Below are positions 1 to 8,066 of a stretch of 64,000 nucleotides of DNA, piece after piece. Both the position numbers and the translations under genes were made by a program. Where the stretch lies: assembly GCF_003391095.1 (NCBI RefSeq), contig NZ_CP031447.1:2728001-2792000 (forward strand), written 5' to 3'. Source of the stretch: Austwickia chelonae. Its GTDB lineage: Bacteria > Actinomycetota > Actinomycetes > Actinomycetales > Dermatophilaceae. The notes under the pieces are model-generated. The model was not told the DNA's origin and searched no databases. It saw nothing but the letters and a program-made list of their open reading frames with translations. Every line of letters begins with the position of its first letter. Positions within the stretch are counted from its first letter, which is position 1.

Positions 1-229
1 TGGATCCGCTGATCGTGGGGAGGCTGGCCAGCTCGGCTTCTGCGGCGCGGCGGGCGGCGAGCAGTGAGCTCCCGGTGGCGTCGAGCAAGGGGCCGGTCGT
101 GGTTTCGGGTTGGTCGGTCAGAGCGAGCAGGAGGTGGGCCGGTTCGACGTGGGGGTGACCGGCGGTGGCGGCGGTGCGGGCGGCCCCGGCGAAGGCCTCC
201 TGAGCCTTGGTGGTGAGCTGAAGGGACAT
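1..229 (-). CDS. clpB: ClpB disaggregase, N-terminal fragment (cut by window edge)
   Basis: Only the first 76 codons are present; the gene continues beyond base 1. The ATG at 227-229 is preceded by an AGGAG ribosome site. The peptide begins MSLQLTTKAQEAFAGAA and contains HVEPAHLLLAL, the pattern of the Clp R (N) domain of ClpB. ClpB is a cytoplasmic AAA+ disaggregase that works with DnaK/DnaJ/GrpE on aggregated proteins. A HAIR-like site lies about 80 bases upstream, as expected for an HspR-regulated actinobacterial clpB, and hspR itself is at 13.5-14.0 kb. ClpC has a similar N-domain, but the start sequence and HAIR site favour ClpB. Confidence 0.85.
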   Translation of the reverse strand, partial: MSLQLTTKAQEAFAGAARTAATAGHPHVEPAHLLLALTDQPETTTGPLLDATGSSLLAARRAAEAELASLPTISGS

Positions 230-306
230 GCTGTGCTCCTTGCCTGCGCTGTCGTTGCTCGGTGGCCGTGATCCACATGGCCTCGTATGACATAACGTCA
301 CGCAAA

Positions 307-327
307 GTTGCGTCTATTCCACTCAAC
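307..327 (-). promoter_or_regulatory. HAIR-like HspR operator upstream of clpB
   Basis: The site reads GTTGCGT, seven bases, ACTCAAC. It matches the HspR operator form (CTTGAGT-N7-ACTCAAG) with one poorer half. It lies upstream of clpB and has the same spacing as the nearly perfect site upstream of dnaK. Its location is seen; repression by HspR is inferred. Confidence 0.6.
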
Positions 328-481
328 TCTGTGTCCGCATTCGGCTCGACCGAACGGCACTCCCGGACACGATGAAGACCCTCGCCACGTCATTGGGGAG
401 AGGGCATTTTCCGACGCTACCCCGGGATGGGCGCACGCGCAGGCCGAGTCGCCCAGAAATCAGGACAACGTAGGGAAAAGC

Positions 482-940
482 TCAGCTTCCGGCCCCGGTC
501 GAACCACCCTTCGGCGTGGCCCCCTCTGCAGGTTTCCCCGGCGCTACACCTTTCGCACCAGCAACCGGTGCCCCGCTCCCCGAAGAACCGCTGCCCGCGG
601 AGCCAGGAGCGACTTTCCCAGGAGTCGGAGCCGCGGAAGGTGCCGGGTCGACCGAACGAGACGGCACAGGCGCGGTCGGCGTCCGTGCCGGCGCCTTCGA
701 ACCGCCCGTTGCCAGATGCCCCCGGCGCTGAATCATCACTCCGCGTTGCAACTGCCAGATCCCCAGACCCAGCAGAGCAGCGGTCAGCATCCCGAAGACG
801 TACAGGACAGCCGGTGTCAGCCCCAAGGTCACCGGCCCCAAGTTGTAGGTCAATGACTGAGGCTGGGCGCTGACCATCCACAACGTACTGAACCCGATGA
901 TCGCGGCGACGGCTGTCACCACACTGCCGGACTTGATCAT
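482..940 (-). CDS. Small membrane protein with Ala/Pro/Gly/Ser-rich tail
   Basis: This 152-residue protein starts at an ATG with a good ribosome site (GGAGGAAGCC). It has two predicted membrane segments, at about residues 8-24 and 41-64. A tail of roughly 75 residues follows, made almost entirely of Ala, Pro, Gly, Ser and Thr with scattered Lys, typical of a disordered wall-spanning or cytoplasmic segment. No catalytic motif is visible and I do not recognise a family. It lies between clpB and the NhaD-like permease, on the same strand as both but with gaps, so it is probably a separate unit. Confidence 0.6.
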   Translation of the reverse strand: MIKSGSVVTAVAAIIGFSTLWMVSAQPQSLTYNLGPVTLGLTPAVLYVFGMLTAALLGLGIWQLQRGVMIQRRGHLATGGSKAPARTPTAPVPSRSVDPAPSAAPTPGKVAPGSAGSGSSGSGAPVAGAKGVAPGKPAEGATPKGGSTGAGS

Positions 941-1087
941 GGCTTCCTCCCGTCCCTACGGACGAACAGAGCGGGTGTCATCTCACCGGGACCGGCGCGG
1001 CCATCCAGTGACAGGGACACCGAAACCCGCTGTACGGCATACCCCTAGGACCATGATCACCTATAGCTGCCCAGGCAGGGTGCCGCG

Positions 1088-2509
1088 TCAGTCGGTGGCT
1101 TTGGCCGCCGACTCCAGATGCTTCACCGGCTCTGCCCGATGGATCACCATCAGAGCCCGCGCCACGATCAGCACGGTCAGCACGATCCCGGCGATCCGAG
1201 GCCAGGTCCCCGGCGCCACGAAGATCAGCATCATGGCCACCAGGATCGGTGCCAGGAAACGCATCGACCAGACCACGTAGCCGCCGAAGCTGGGCATCTT
1301 CACCCCGGCCGACTCGGCCACCGACTTCACCATGAAGTTCGGGCCGTTACCGATGTACGTCATCGCACCGCACATGACCGCCCCCAGGCTGATCGCCACC
1401 AGGTAGACCTCCGGCACCCCGGCGATCCGCGGTTCACCGGGCAAGGTCGACGCCATTTCGAAGAAGGTGGCATAGGTCGGGGCATTGTCGAGCACCGAGG
1501 AGAGCACACCGGTGAAGGCGAAGAAGCTGACCTGGTTCAACGGCAACGAAGGAGCGATCGCCGCCAAGTAGTGCAGGGCGGGGATCATGGTCAGGAAGAT
1601 CCCGATGAAGAGCACCCCGACCTCCAGGATCGGCCCCCAGGTGAAGGCATTGTGCACGAAACGTGCCTCCCGGTCGCTCCAGAGGAAGGACGCTCCGGCG
1701 ACCCCCAGCATGACCAGCTCACGCCACGGAACGAAGGAGGTCAGATGCGCGTGCCCCTCCTCGATGGCGTGCAGGTCGACCGACGGAAGCAGCGCCACGG
1801 AGAGCACGATCACCGCGAGGAAGACGATGTTGATGTGCCCGTGAAGCCCCAGCGGCTTCACATTCGTGTCGTCCCGGTAGATGTCCTCGGGGGCTTCTTC
1901 CCCGTACAGCTTGCGGTCGAGGGCGTAGTACGTGAGCAGCAGCAGGCCGTTGGTGAACAGCCACTCCGGGAAGAGCCCGAAGGTCCAGGTGAACGGCACC
2001 CCCCGCAACATGCCGAGGAAGAGCGGCGGGTCGCCCAGCGGGGTCAGCAGACCACCACAGTTCGCGACGACGAAGATCGCGAAAACGACCGTGTGCACTC
2101 GCAGCTTGCGCTCGGAGTTGGTGTTCAGAAGGGGGCGGATCAGGAGCATGGCCGCTCCTGTCGTCCCGATCACCGAGGCGATGGCGCCACCGATCGCGAG
2201 GAAGATGGTGTTGTTGCGCGGGTTGGCGTGGATGTCACCGGAGAGGTAGATCCCTCCCGACACGGTGTACAGGCTGAACAGCAGGGCGATGAACTGGAAA
2301 TACTCCAGGCCCGCATGTCCCACCGATTCGGCCTCGCCGGAAGCCACCAACCAAGCAGCCACCGGCACACCCAGCCCTAGGGCGATGGCCAGCTGAAAAC
2401 GCCAATCCTCCCAGCGATGCGCGGTGGCCGGATGGAGCGGACACACGGCAATGGCTGCGAGCATCAGAGCGAACGGGATGAGAGTCCACCAGGCAGTCAC
2501 GAACGCCAT
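1088..2509 (-). CDS. NhaD/ArsB-superfamily sodium:proton antiporter-type permease
   Basis: A 473-residue polytopic membrane protein of the ion transporter superfamily (NhaD, ArsB, citrate transporters). About 12 hydrophobic segments are visible. Conserved polar breaks include GDPPLFLGMLRG in the first half and LDNAPTYATFF and YIGNGPNFMVK in the second half, the paired signature of NhaD/CitMHS-like carriers. The ATG at 2507-2509 follows a GGGAGA ribosome site. It is annotated in relatives as a sodium:proton antiporter or citrate-type transporter; the substrate cannot be settled from sequence alone. There is no obvious operon partner. Confidence 0.8.
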   Translation of the reverse strand: MAFVTAWWTLIPFALMLAAIAVCPLHPATAHRWEDWRFQLAIALGLGVPVAAWLVASGEAESVGHAGLEYFQFIALLFSLYTVSGGIYLSGDIHANPRNNTIFLAIGGAIASVIGTTGAAMLLIRPLLNTNSERKLRVHTVVFAIFVVANCGGLLTPLGDPPLFLGMLRGVPFTWTFGLFPEWLFTNGLLLLTYYALDRKLYGEEAPEDIYRDDTNVKPLGLHGHINIVFLAVIVLSVALLPSVDLHAIEEGHAHLTSFVPWRELVMLGVAGASFLWSDREARFVHNAFTWGPILEVGVLFIGIFLTMIPALHYLAAIAPSLPLNQVSFFAFTGVLSSVLDNAPTYATFFEMASTLPGEPRIAGVPEVYLVAISLGAVMCGAMTYIGNGPNFMVKSVAESAGVKMPSFGGYVVWSMRFLAPILVAMMLIFVAPGTWPRIAGIVLTVLIVARALMVIHRAEPVKHLESAAKATD

Positions 2510-2647
2510 TCTCCCGATGCTCCAGAGCCGCCGGGTCCCGCCCCCCGGTTAACTGGACCAAGACTGCGGCCCAACTGAATACACACTGAAACAGCAGCTC
2601 AGACTGGCAGGACCAAAGCCTCTGTGCCACTCACCCAGGGGCCGGTA

Positions 2648-2670
2648 ACGGGCCATTCCTGACGGCCCGT
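2648..2670 (-). terminator. Hairpin at the 3' end of the L,D-transpeptidase gene
   Basis: A seven-base-pair stem, ACGGGCC with GGCCCGT and an eight-base loop, reaches the stop codon of the L,D-transpeptidase gene. It has no clear T-run, so it is a weak terminator or 3'-end stabiliser. Confidence 0.35.
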
Positions 2671-3425
2671 CACAGGGTCACGACGATCTGCGGGCGAGAA
2701 GCCGGAGCGAGCCAACGCAGAATCCGCACCAAGGTCGGCGCGTCGATCGCCACACAACCCAAGGTGGGCCGGCCGTCCGTCACATGGAGGAAGAAACCAC
2801 TCCCGCCGTAGGGTCGACGCGCCGGGTTCACCCCCATCACCACCGCGTAGTCGTAGACCGCGCCGGCACCGCCGAGGCTCTCCCCTGCTGGGCGCTGTGG
2901 GCTGTAGACGTGCTGGTTGTAGGTCGGTGACCCCGAGTCGTCGTCCCAGTAGTCGTGCAGGCCCGCCACGAAGTAGGGCATCCGGGTCCCCGGGTCGGAC
3001 TGTCGCCCGAACGCCCCGGTCAGGTCATAGGTACCCAGCGGAGTCAGCCTCGAGTTCTCGTAGGCTGCGCCCACCCCACGTTCGCCGATCTTCGCCCTCA
3101 CCGGCGGGGTCACCGGCACCCCGCGTCCTGGGCCGATCACCTCCCAGGCCTGCAGGGTCGCCGAGGTACAGGCACGGCAATCCGCCCGGACGACGACCAG
3201 CTGTCGCGCAGCGCCGGAATAAGGCACGGGCAGCGACGACCCCAGGCCGTCCAAGGTGCGCTTGTGCTCCGAGGAGTAGGCCGTCGCAGGATCAGGGCGC
3301 TCGTCACCTCCGACCCTCGCCTGGGCGGGCAGACCCACCGCGAAGAGGGCGAGCAGAGCCGACAAGAAAGGGAGGACACCGCGGGAACGCCGAACACGCC
3401 GGTGTGGCCTCACGAGGAGGGTCAT
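2670..3425 (-). CDS. Secreted L,D-transpeptidase (YkuD fold)
   Basis: The 251-residue protein begins MTLLVRPHRRVRRSRG, followed by a hydrophobic stretch ending LPAQA, a Sec signal peptide. The C-terminal half holds the YkuD catalytic signature: an active-site region GSGFFLHVTDGRPTLGCVAI with the nucleophilic Cys in TLGC. This enzyme class forms 3-3 peptidoglycan cross-links or attaches proteins to the wall, outside the membrane. The frame stays open far upstream across gnd, but that is codon-bias noise. The likely start is the ATG at 3423-3425, or 12 bases upstream at 3435-3437; neither has a strong ribosome site. The gene is divergent from gnd. Confidence 0.8.
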   Translation of the reverse strand: MTLLVRPHRRVRRSRGVLPFLSALLALFAVGLPAQARVGGDERPDPATAYSSEHKRTLDGLGSSLPVPYSGAARQLVVVRADCRACTSATLQAWEVIGPGRGVPVTPPVRAKIGERGVGAAYENSRLTPLGTYDLTGAFGRQSDPGTRMPYFVAGLHDYWDDDSGSPTYNQHVYSPQRPAGESLGGAGAVYDYAVVMGVNPARRPYGGSGFFLHVTDGRPTLGCVAIDAPTLVRILRWLAPASRPQIVVTL

Positions 3426-3617
3426 GACCGTCAACATCGGCCGGAAGCCCGCCGACCTGAGTCGGACACGACGACAGCACAGCAGATTCCCCCTGTTGGG
3501 CATCCACTGCCCCTCACATCGCGTTGCAGGTACCGTCCGCAGCGTCCCTGCCTCCCGTTCGCGATCCAACACTTCCGGGAGAGGATGGGCGTGTTGTCCC
3601 CACGCGAAGGAGTTCGA

Positions 3618-5081
3618 ATGACCATGGAGATCCCCACACCCGGAAGCGCACAGGTCGGCGTGATCGGCATGGCGGTCATGGGAAGCAGCCTGGCCCGCAA
3701 CATGGCCCGCAAGGGATACCGGGTCGCCGTCTACAACCGCACCACGGCCAAGACCCAGCAGGTGATCGACGCCTACGGCCACGAAGGCGCCTTCCTGCCC
3801 TCCGAACGGCTCGCCGACTTCGTCGCCAGCCTGGAGCGTCCCCGCCGGATGGTCATCATGGTCCAGGCCGGACGAGGCACCGACGCCGTCATCGACGAAC
3901 TCATCCCGCTGCTGGAAGAGGGCGACATCGTCGTCGACGGCGGAAATGCCTACTACGAGGACACTCGACGCCGGGAGTCCAAACTGCGCGCCCTGGGCCT
4001 GCACTTCGTCGGCGCCGGGATCTCCGGCGGCGAGGTCGGCGCGCTGGAAGGGCCCTCGATCATGCCCGGCGGGTCCCCGGAGTCCTACCAGGCCCTCGGC
4101 CCGATCCTGGAGAGCATCTCCGCCCAGGTCGGCGACGACCCCTGCTGCACGTACATCGGCACCGACGGGGCCGGCCACTTCGTGAAGATGATCCACAACG
4201 GCATCGAATATGCCGACATGCAGTTCATCGGTGAGGCCTACACCCTGCTCAAGGCCGCCGGGCTCTCCTACGAGGAGATGGCCGACACCTTCGCCACCTG
4301 GAACACCGGCGACCTGGACTCCTACCTGATCGAGATCACCTCCGACGTCCTCCGCCAGCAGGATGCCCTGACCGGAAAGCCCCTCGTCGAGGTCATCGTC
4401 GACCAGGCCGGGATGAAGGGCACCGGCACCTGGACCGTGCAGTCGGCGCTCTCCCTGGGAGTGCCCGTCAACGCCATCTCCGAGGCCGTCTTCGCCCGAG
4501 CCATCTCCAGCCACCCCGAGCTGCGCATAGCCGCCCAGAAGGCTCTGGAAGGCCCTGACGGTGTCCTCGGCGAGCTCGAGGACCGCCAGGCCTTCGTGGA
4601 CGACATCCGGGACGCCCTGTGGGCCAGCAAGGTCGTCGCCTACGCCCAGGGACTGGACGAGATCCGCACCGCTGGTCAGCAGTACGGCTGGGAGATCGAC
4701 GTCGCCGAGGTCGCCAAGATCTGGCGGGCCGGTTGCATCATCCGTGCCGAGCTCCTCGAACGCATCCGCAGCGAGTACGCCGCAGGCAACCTGGTCACCC
4801 TCCTGGAGGCGCCCTCGATCCGCGCCGAACTGGCCCGCTGCCAGCAGGCCTGGCGCCGGGTCATTTCCCGGGCCGTCCTCGCCGGAGTGCCCGTCCCCGG
4901 GTTCTCCGCCGCGCTGTCCTACTACGACCAGGCCCGCTCCCCCAGGCTGAACGCCGCGCTCACGCAAGGACTGCGGGACTACTTCGGCGCCCACACCTAC
5001 CGTCGCATCGACGCCGAGGGCGACTTCCACATCCTGTGGTCCGGAGACCGCAGTGAGGTCGCCGGCGAGTCCACCCACTGA
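3618..5081 (+). CDS. gnd: 6-phosphogluconate dehydrogenase, decarboxylating
   Basis: The 487-residue product is the size of the long dimeric 6PGDH family. The N-terminal Rossmann motif is GVIGMAVMGSSLARN (from residue 14). The catalytic segment FVKMIHNGIEYADMQFIGEA (around residue 190) carries the Lys and Asn that bind and decarboxylate 6-phosphogluconate. It makes ribulose 5-phosphate, CO2 and NADPH in the oxidative pentose phosphate pathway. The ATG at 3618-3620 is chosen because GAAGGAG ends six bases upstream; a second ATG at 3624 is possible. The gene is divergent from the L,D-transpeptidase gene and followed by a strong hairpin. Confidence 0.96.
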   Translation: MTMEIPTPGSAQVGVIGMAVMGSSLARNMARKGYRVAVYNRTTAKTQQVIDAYGHEGAFLPSERLADFVASLERPRRMVIMVQAGRGTDAVIDELIPLLEEGDIVVDGGNAYYEDTRRRESKLRALGLHFVGAGISGGEVGALEGPSIMPGGSPESYQALGPILESISAQVGDDPCCTYIGTDGAGHFVKMIHNGIEYADMQFIGEAYTLLKAAGLSYEEMADTFATWNTGDLDSYLIEITSDVLRQQDALTGKPLVEVIVDQAGMKGTGTWTVQSALSLGVPVNAISEAVFARAISSHPELRIAAQKALEGPDGVLGELEDRQAFVDDIRDALWASKVVAYAQGLDEIRTAGQQYGWEIDVAEVAKIWRAGCIIRAELLERIRSEYAAGNLVTLLEAPSIRAELARCQQAWRRVISRAVLAGVPVPGFSAALSYYDQARSPRLNAALTQGLRDYFGAHTYRRIDAEGDFHILWSGDRSEVAGESTH

Positions 5082-5094
5082 GCACCCCCTCGAA

Positions 5095-5142
5095 CCGGCC
5101 CGGTCGCGACGAACCCACCCGGGGTCGCTGCGACCGGGCCGG
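5095..5142 (+). terminator. Terminator-like hairpin after gnd
   Basis: A perfect 13-base-pair stem (CCGGCCCGGTCGC and its complement) with a 22-base loop lies 13 bases after the gnd stop. It has no T-run, as is common for actinobacterial terminators. Confidence 0.6.
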
Positions 5143-5167
5143 TCCCGTACCACCAGGAGGAACACCG

Positions 5168-5944
5168 ATGACCCCCACCACGGTGACCGTGGCCGCCGCA
5201 CAGATCCGCGCCGTCGGCGATCCCACCGAGAACCTGTCGACCGTTGCCGAACAAACCCGCCGCGCCGCCGACGCAGGTGCCCGAATCGTCGTCTTCCCCG
5301 AAGCCACCATGGCCGCCTTCGGCAGCGATCTCGCCGCCGTCGCCGAACCACTCGACGGACCCTTCGCCGAGGGCGTACGCCATACGGCCGAACAACACGG
5401 CATCACCCTCGTCGTCGGCATGTTCACCCCGGCCACCGACGGACGCGTACACAACACCCTGTTGCTGACCGGCCCGGACGGCGAATGCACCTACGACAAG
5501 ATCCACCTGTACGACGCCTTCGGCAGCCGCGAGTCCGACACCGTCGCGCCCGGCAACCGCCTCGTCACCGCCCAGGTCGCCGGGATCACCGTCGGCCTGG
5601 CCACCTGCTTCGACCTCCGCTTCGCCGCTCAGTTCATCGACCTGGGGCGCGCCGGGAGCGAACTGGTCATCGTCCCGGCATGCTGGGGCGAAGGCCCCGG
5701 GAAGGCCGAACAGTGGGATCTCCTCGTCCGCGCCCGCGCCATGGACGCCCAGAGCCACCTCCTGGCCTGTGACACGGCCTGGCAGCCACCCGCCGGAAGC
5801 ACCCCCCTGGGCATCGGACGGTCCACACTCGTCGACCCACTGGGTGGTGTCCGCTCCCGGCTGTCCCACGAGGAGTCGCTACTGCTTGCAGACATCGCTC
5901 CCCACATCGTCCACGACACCCGGAAGCGACTGAAAACACTGTAA
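5168..5944 (+). CDS. Carbon-nitrogen hydrolase (nitrilase superfamily)
   Basis: The 258-residue protein carries the nitrilase triad in order: Glu45 in VVFPEAT, Lys111 in YDKIHLYDAFG, and Cys147 in ATCFDLRF. The IHLYDAFG..E pattern resembles the omega-amidase/deaminated-glutathione amidase branch (Nit1/YbeM-like), which repairs deaminated glutathione, but other small amides are possible. The ATG at 5168 follows an AGGAGGA site. It stands alone between the gnd hairpin and the gntR gene on the same strand. It is a cytoplasmic enzyme with no signal peptide. Confidence 0.85.
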   Translation: MTPTTVTVAAAQIRAVGDPTENLSTVAEQTRRAADAGARIVVFPEATMAAFGSDLAAVAEPLDGPFAEGVRHTAEQHGITLVVGMFTPATDGRVHNTLLLTGPDGECTYDKIHLYDAFGSRESDTVAPGNRLVTAQVAGITVGLATCFDLRFAAQFIDLGRAGSELVIVPACWGEGPGKAEQWDLLVRARAMDAQSHLLACDTAWQPPAGSTPLGIGRSTLVDPLGGVRSRLSHEESLLLADIAPHIVHDTRKRLKTL

Positions 5945-5975
5945 CTGTCCAGGTCGGGAGACCTGTCCGATAAAA

Positions 5976-6740
5976 ATGCCAGAAGACGCCTACGATGACG
6001 TCATGCAACAGGCCAGTACGCACGCCGGAAACCGGACCCCGGTCGTACGTCGCGCCCTCCAGGACGAGGTCTACGACGCCGTCCTCCACATGCTGCTCAG
6101 CGGCGAAGTCACACCAGGTTCTCCTTTGGGGATCGACGCCTTGGCCACCCGCCTCGGTGTCTCGCCAACCCCTGTCCGGGAGGCCCTGGTGCGATTGGAA
6201 GCGACCTCCCTGGTCGAACGGTCAGCGATGCGCGGATATCGGGTGGCTCCACCCGTAGATGCCACGCAGGTGAAAGAGCTCTTCGATGTCCGCCTGGTCA
6301 TCGAGCTCGCCGCCGCCACTCGCGCCTACGACAAACGGGAGATCGTCGCCTGCGCGCTCGCGGAAAACCGCCCCGAGCACGTACGGCTGGTGGATGAACT
6401 GGAAGGCACATCGGACGAGCTGTCCGCTTCGGCATACGCCGCAAGTCTGCACCGCTTCTACGAAGCTGATTGGAGTTTCCACCACTCGATCGCAAATCAT
6501 TGCGAGAACCGCTATCTCAAGGAGATCTTCGCCCGACTACGGACGAGCTTCCTGCGCTTGCAACAGATCATCACCGTTGACGCGGTGTCAGCTGCTGCGG
6601 CTCTGGAAGAGCACGATGCGATTCAGAGCGCATTCCGCGAAGGCGCGCTAGCCGACGTGGAACGAACGGTCGCCCATCACGTGATCCAGTCACGTGATCG
6701 TGTGCTGACCTTCGCGTGCAAGCTCCCCGAGCCGCAATAG
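5976..6740 (+). CDS. GntR-family transcriptional regulator (FCD/FadR-like)
   Basis: A 254-residue regulator with an N-terminal winged helix (LATRLGVSPTPVREALVRLE, about residues 56-75) and an all-helical FCD ligand-binding domain behind it, with metal-ligand-type residues such as HHSIANHCENRYL. FCD regulators usually repress a catabolic operon and respond to a carboxylic acid. The start at 5976 has no good ribosome site; the ATG at 6003 is an alternative that would remove nine residues. It is adjacent and co-directional to the nitrilase gene, its only obvious nearby candidate target, and is followed by a hairpin. Confidence 0.85.
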   Translation: MPEDAYDDVMQQASTHAGNRTPVVRRALQDEVYDAVLHMLLSGEVTPGSPLGIDALATRLGVSPTPVREALVRLEATSLVERSAMRGYRVAPPVDATQVKELFDVRLVIELAAATRAYDKREIVACALAENRPEHVRLVDELEGTSDELSASAYAASLHRFYEADWSFHHSIANHCENRYLKEIFARLRTSFLRLQQIITVDAVSAAAALEEHDAIQSAFREGALADVERTVAHHVIQSRDRVLTFACKLPEPQ

Positions 6741-6773
6741 CCCCTCGCAATACCTGTCCTTTATCAGCCCCTG

Positions 6774-6805
6774 GCCGCTGTCCGATTCGCCATCAGGACA
6801 GCGGC
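6774..6805 (+). terminator. Intrinsic terminator after gntR
   Basis: A ten-base-pair perfect stem (GCCGCTGTCC with GGACAGCGGC) and 12-base loop are followed by TATTTAT. It separates gntR from the antiterminator gene. Confidence 0.65.
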
Positions 6806-6945
6806 TATTTATCTGCCCGCACACAGGTTCTCTTCATCTGCCCGCGCGGAGACACCTTCTGTGGGATCCTCCCTGAGGTCGAAGCTGCCACGGCGAATGA
6901 AATTCTCTCGCCGAGGTCGTCGGTCCCCGAGGTGGAGGTCGGACT

Positions 6946-7788
6946 GTGCTCATCGCTGTCAAGGCCCTGAATCACAACGCTGTGGTCTGTGTCAATGCCG
7001 CCGGGCAAGAACGCATCGCCATGGGAAAGGGCATCGGCTTCCGGGTGAAAGCCGAGGATCCGGTCGATCCCACCCGGATACAACGCACCTTCATCCCCAG
7101 CATGGAAGACCCCGTAGACCGACTCGCCGCCCTTCTGCCGCATCTAGCCCGTGCGGATGTGGCGGTGGCCGCCCTCGCCTTGGAGAAGGTGACCGTGAAC
7201 TACGGCGCCTCGGTCACCCGGAAGATCGCCACCCCCTTCACCGAGCATGTGGCCTCCGCGCTGCGACGTGCTCGCCAGGACATGACGGTGAACCGTTCCT
7301 TGGCCACCGATGTCGACCTGTTGCATCCACGCGACATGTCCTTCGCCCGGACAGTGATCGGATCGATCAGCACTCGCACTGGACTCCACTTGGGAGACGA
7401 CGAGGCCGCTCCCGTTGCGCTGTACCTGGTGAACGCCCGCCAAGGCGGGGGGAACATGTCCCGGACCCTAGCCCGGGCAGAGATGGTGAGCGCCTGCCTG
7501 GACCTGGTGCGTACGCACTCTCTGCACCGAGGTGAAGAACGTGCCGAATGGCAGCGGTTCGCAGCCCATGTGCGCTTTCTACTGGACCACGGGGCACATG
7601 GTCCCGACGACGCCCCCCGATCTCCGGTGGAGACGGTCGAGACGATCCTGCGCGCCTCCTACCCGCGGTCGTACCGGGTGGCGAAAGAGGTTGCCGAACT
7701 CGTCGCGGGCCACCGGGGTAGCCCCCTGGCCGGAGAAGAGGTCGCCTATCTGACGATGCAATGCACCCGGCTGCTACCCGAGCGCTGA
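6946..7788 (+). CDS. LicT/BglG-family transcriptional antiterminator
   Basis: A 280-residue protein with the family's three domains. The RNA-binding CAT domain is at residues 1-55 (KALNHNAVVCVNAAGQERI, then GKGIGFRVK). PRD1 spans about 60-168 and PRD2 about 170-280. Such proteins bind a leader RNA hairpin and prevent termination of sugar PTS genes; phosphorylation of PRD histidines controls them. His101 and His208 align with LicT His100 and His207. The second histidine of each PRD is replaced: Tyr160 in VALYLVNA and Gln272 in YLTMQCTRL. The start is GTG with GGAGG upstream. No PTS gene is adjacent; the only one in the window is at 30.1-31.6 kb and has a fitting leader. Confidence 0.85.
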   Translation: MLIAVKALNHNAVVCVNAAGQERIAMGKGIGFRVKAEDPVDPTRIQRTFIPSMEDPVDRLAALLPHLARADVAVAALALEKVTVNYGASVTRKIATPFTEHVASALRRARQDMTVNRSLATDVDLLHPRDMSFARTVIGSISTRTGLHLGDDEAAPVALYLVNARQGGGNMSRTLARAEMVSACLDLVRTHSLHRGEERAEWQRFAAHVRFLLDHGAHGPDDAPRSPVETVETILRASYPRSYRVAKEVAELVAGHRGSPLAGEEVAYLTMQCTRLLPER

Positions 7789-8066
7789 CCTCGACGGACG
7801 GACATATCAGCCGGGCCAGGGGACAGACCTTTCCTGCCTCTGAGATATGTTGCGCTTACGGGTCTCTCAACCCCTTCCCGGCATTTTCCTGCGGTCATAC
7901 CGGGAGCGGGCGTAGCGTGCGGCACAGCTGACCTCCTCGGGCGCGCCAGGTCGTGCCGGTGGAGGAACCTGCAGCCGTCCGACGAGTCGGACTCCTGATT
8001 TTCCGGAGTGACCCTCCGCGAACCTTGGACAAAATTAACCTTGTTGTGATGAAAGGAGCCCCGACC

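Noticed and set aside
2670-5351. An 893-codon open frame antisense to gnd, fused to the L,D-transpeptidase frame
   Set aside because: Codon bias in gnd removes stops on the opposite strand. Only the part encoding a signal peptide and YkuD domain has protein character; the rest is low-complexity Gly/Val/Asp.
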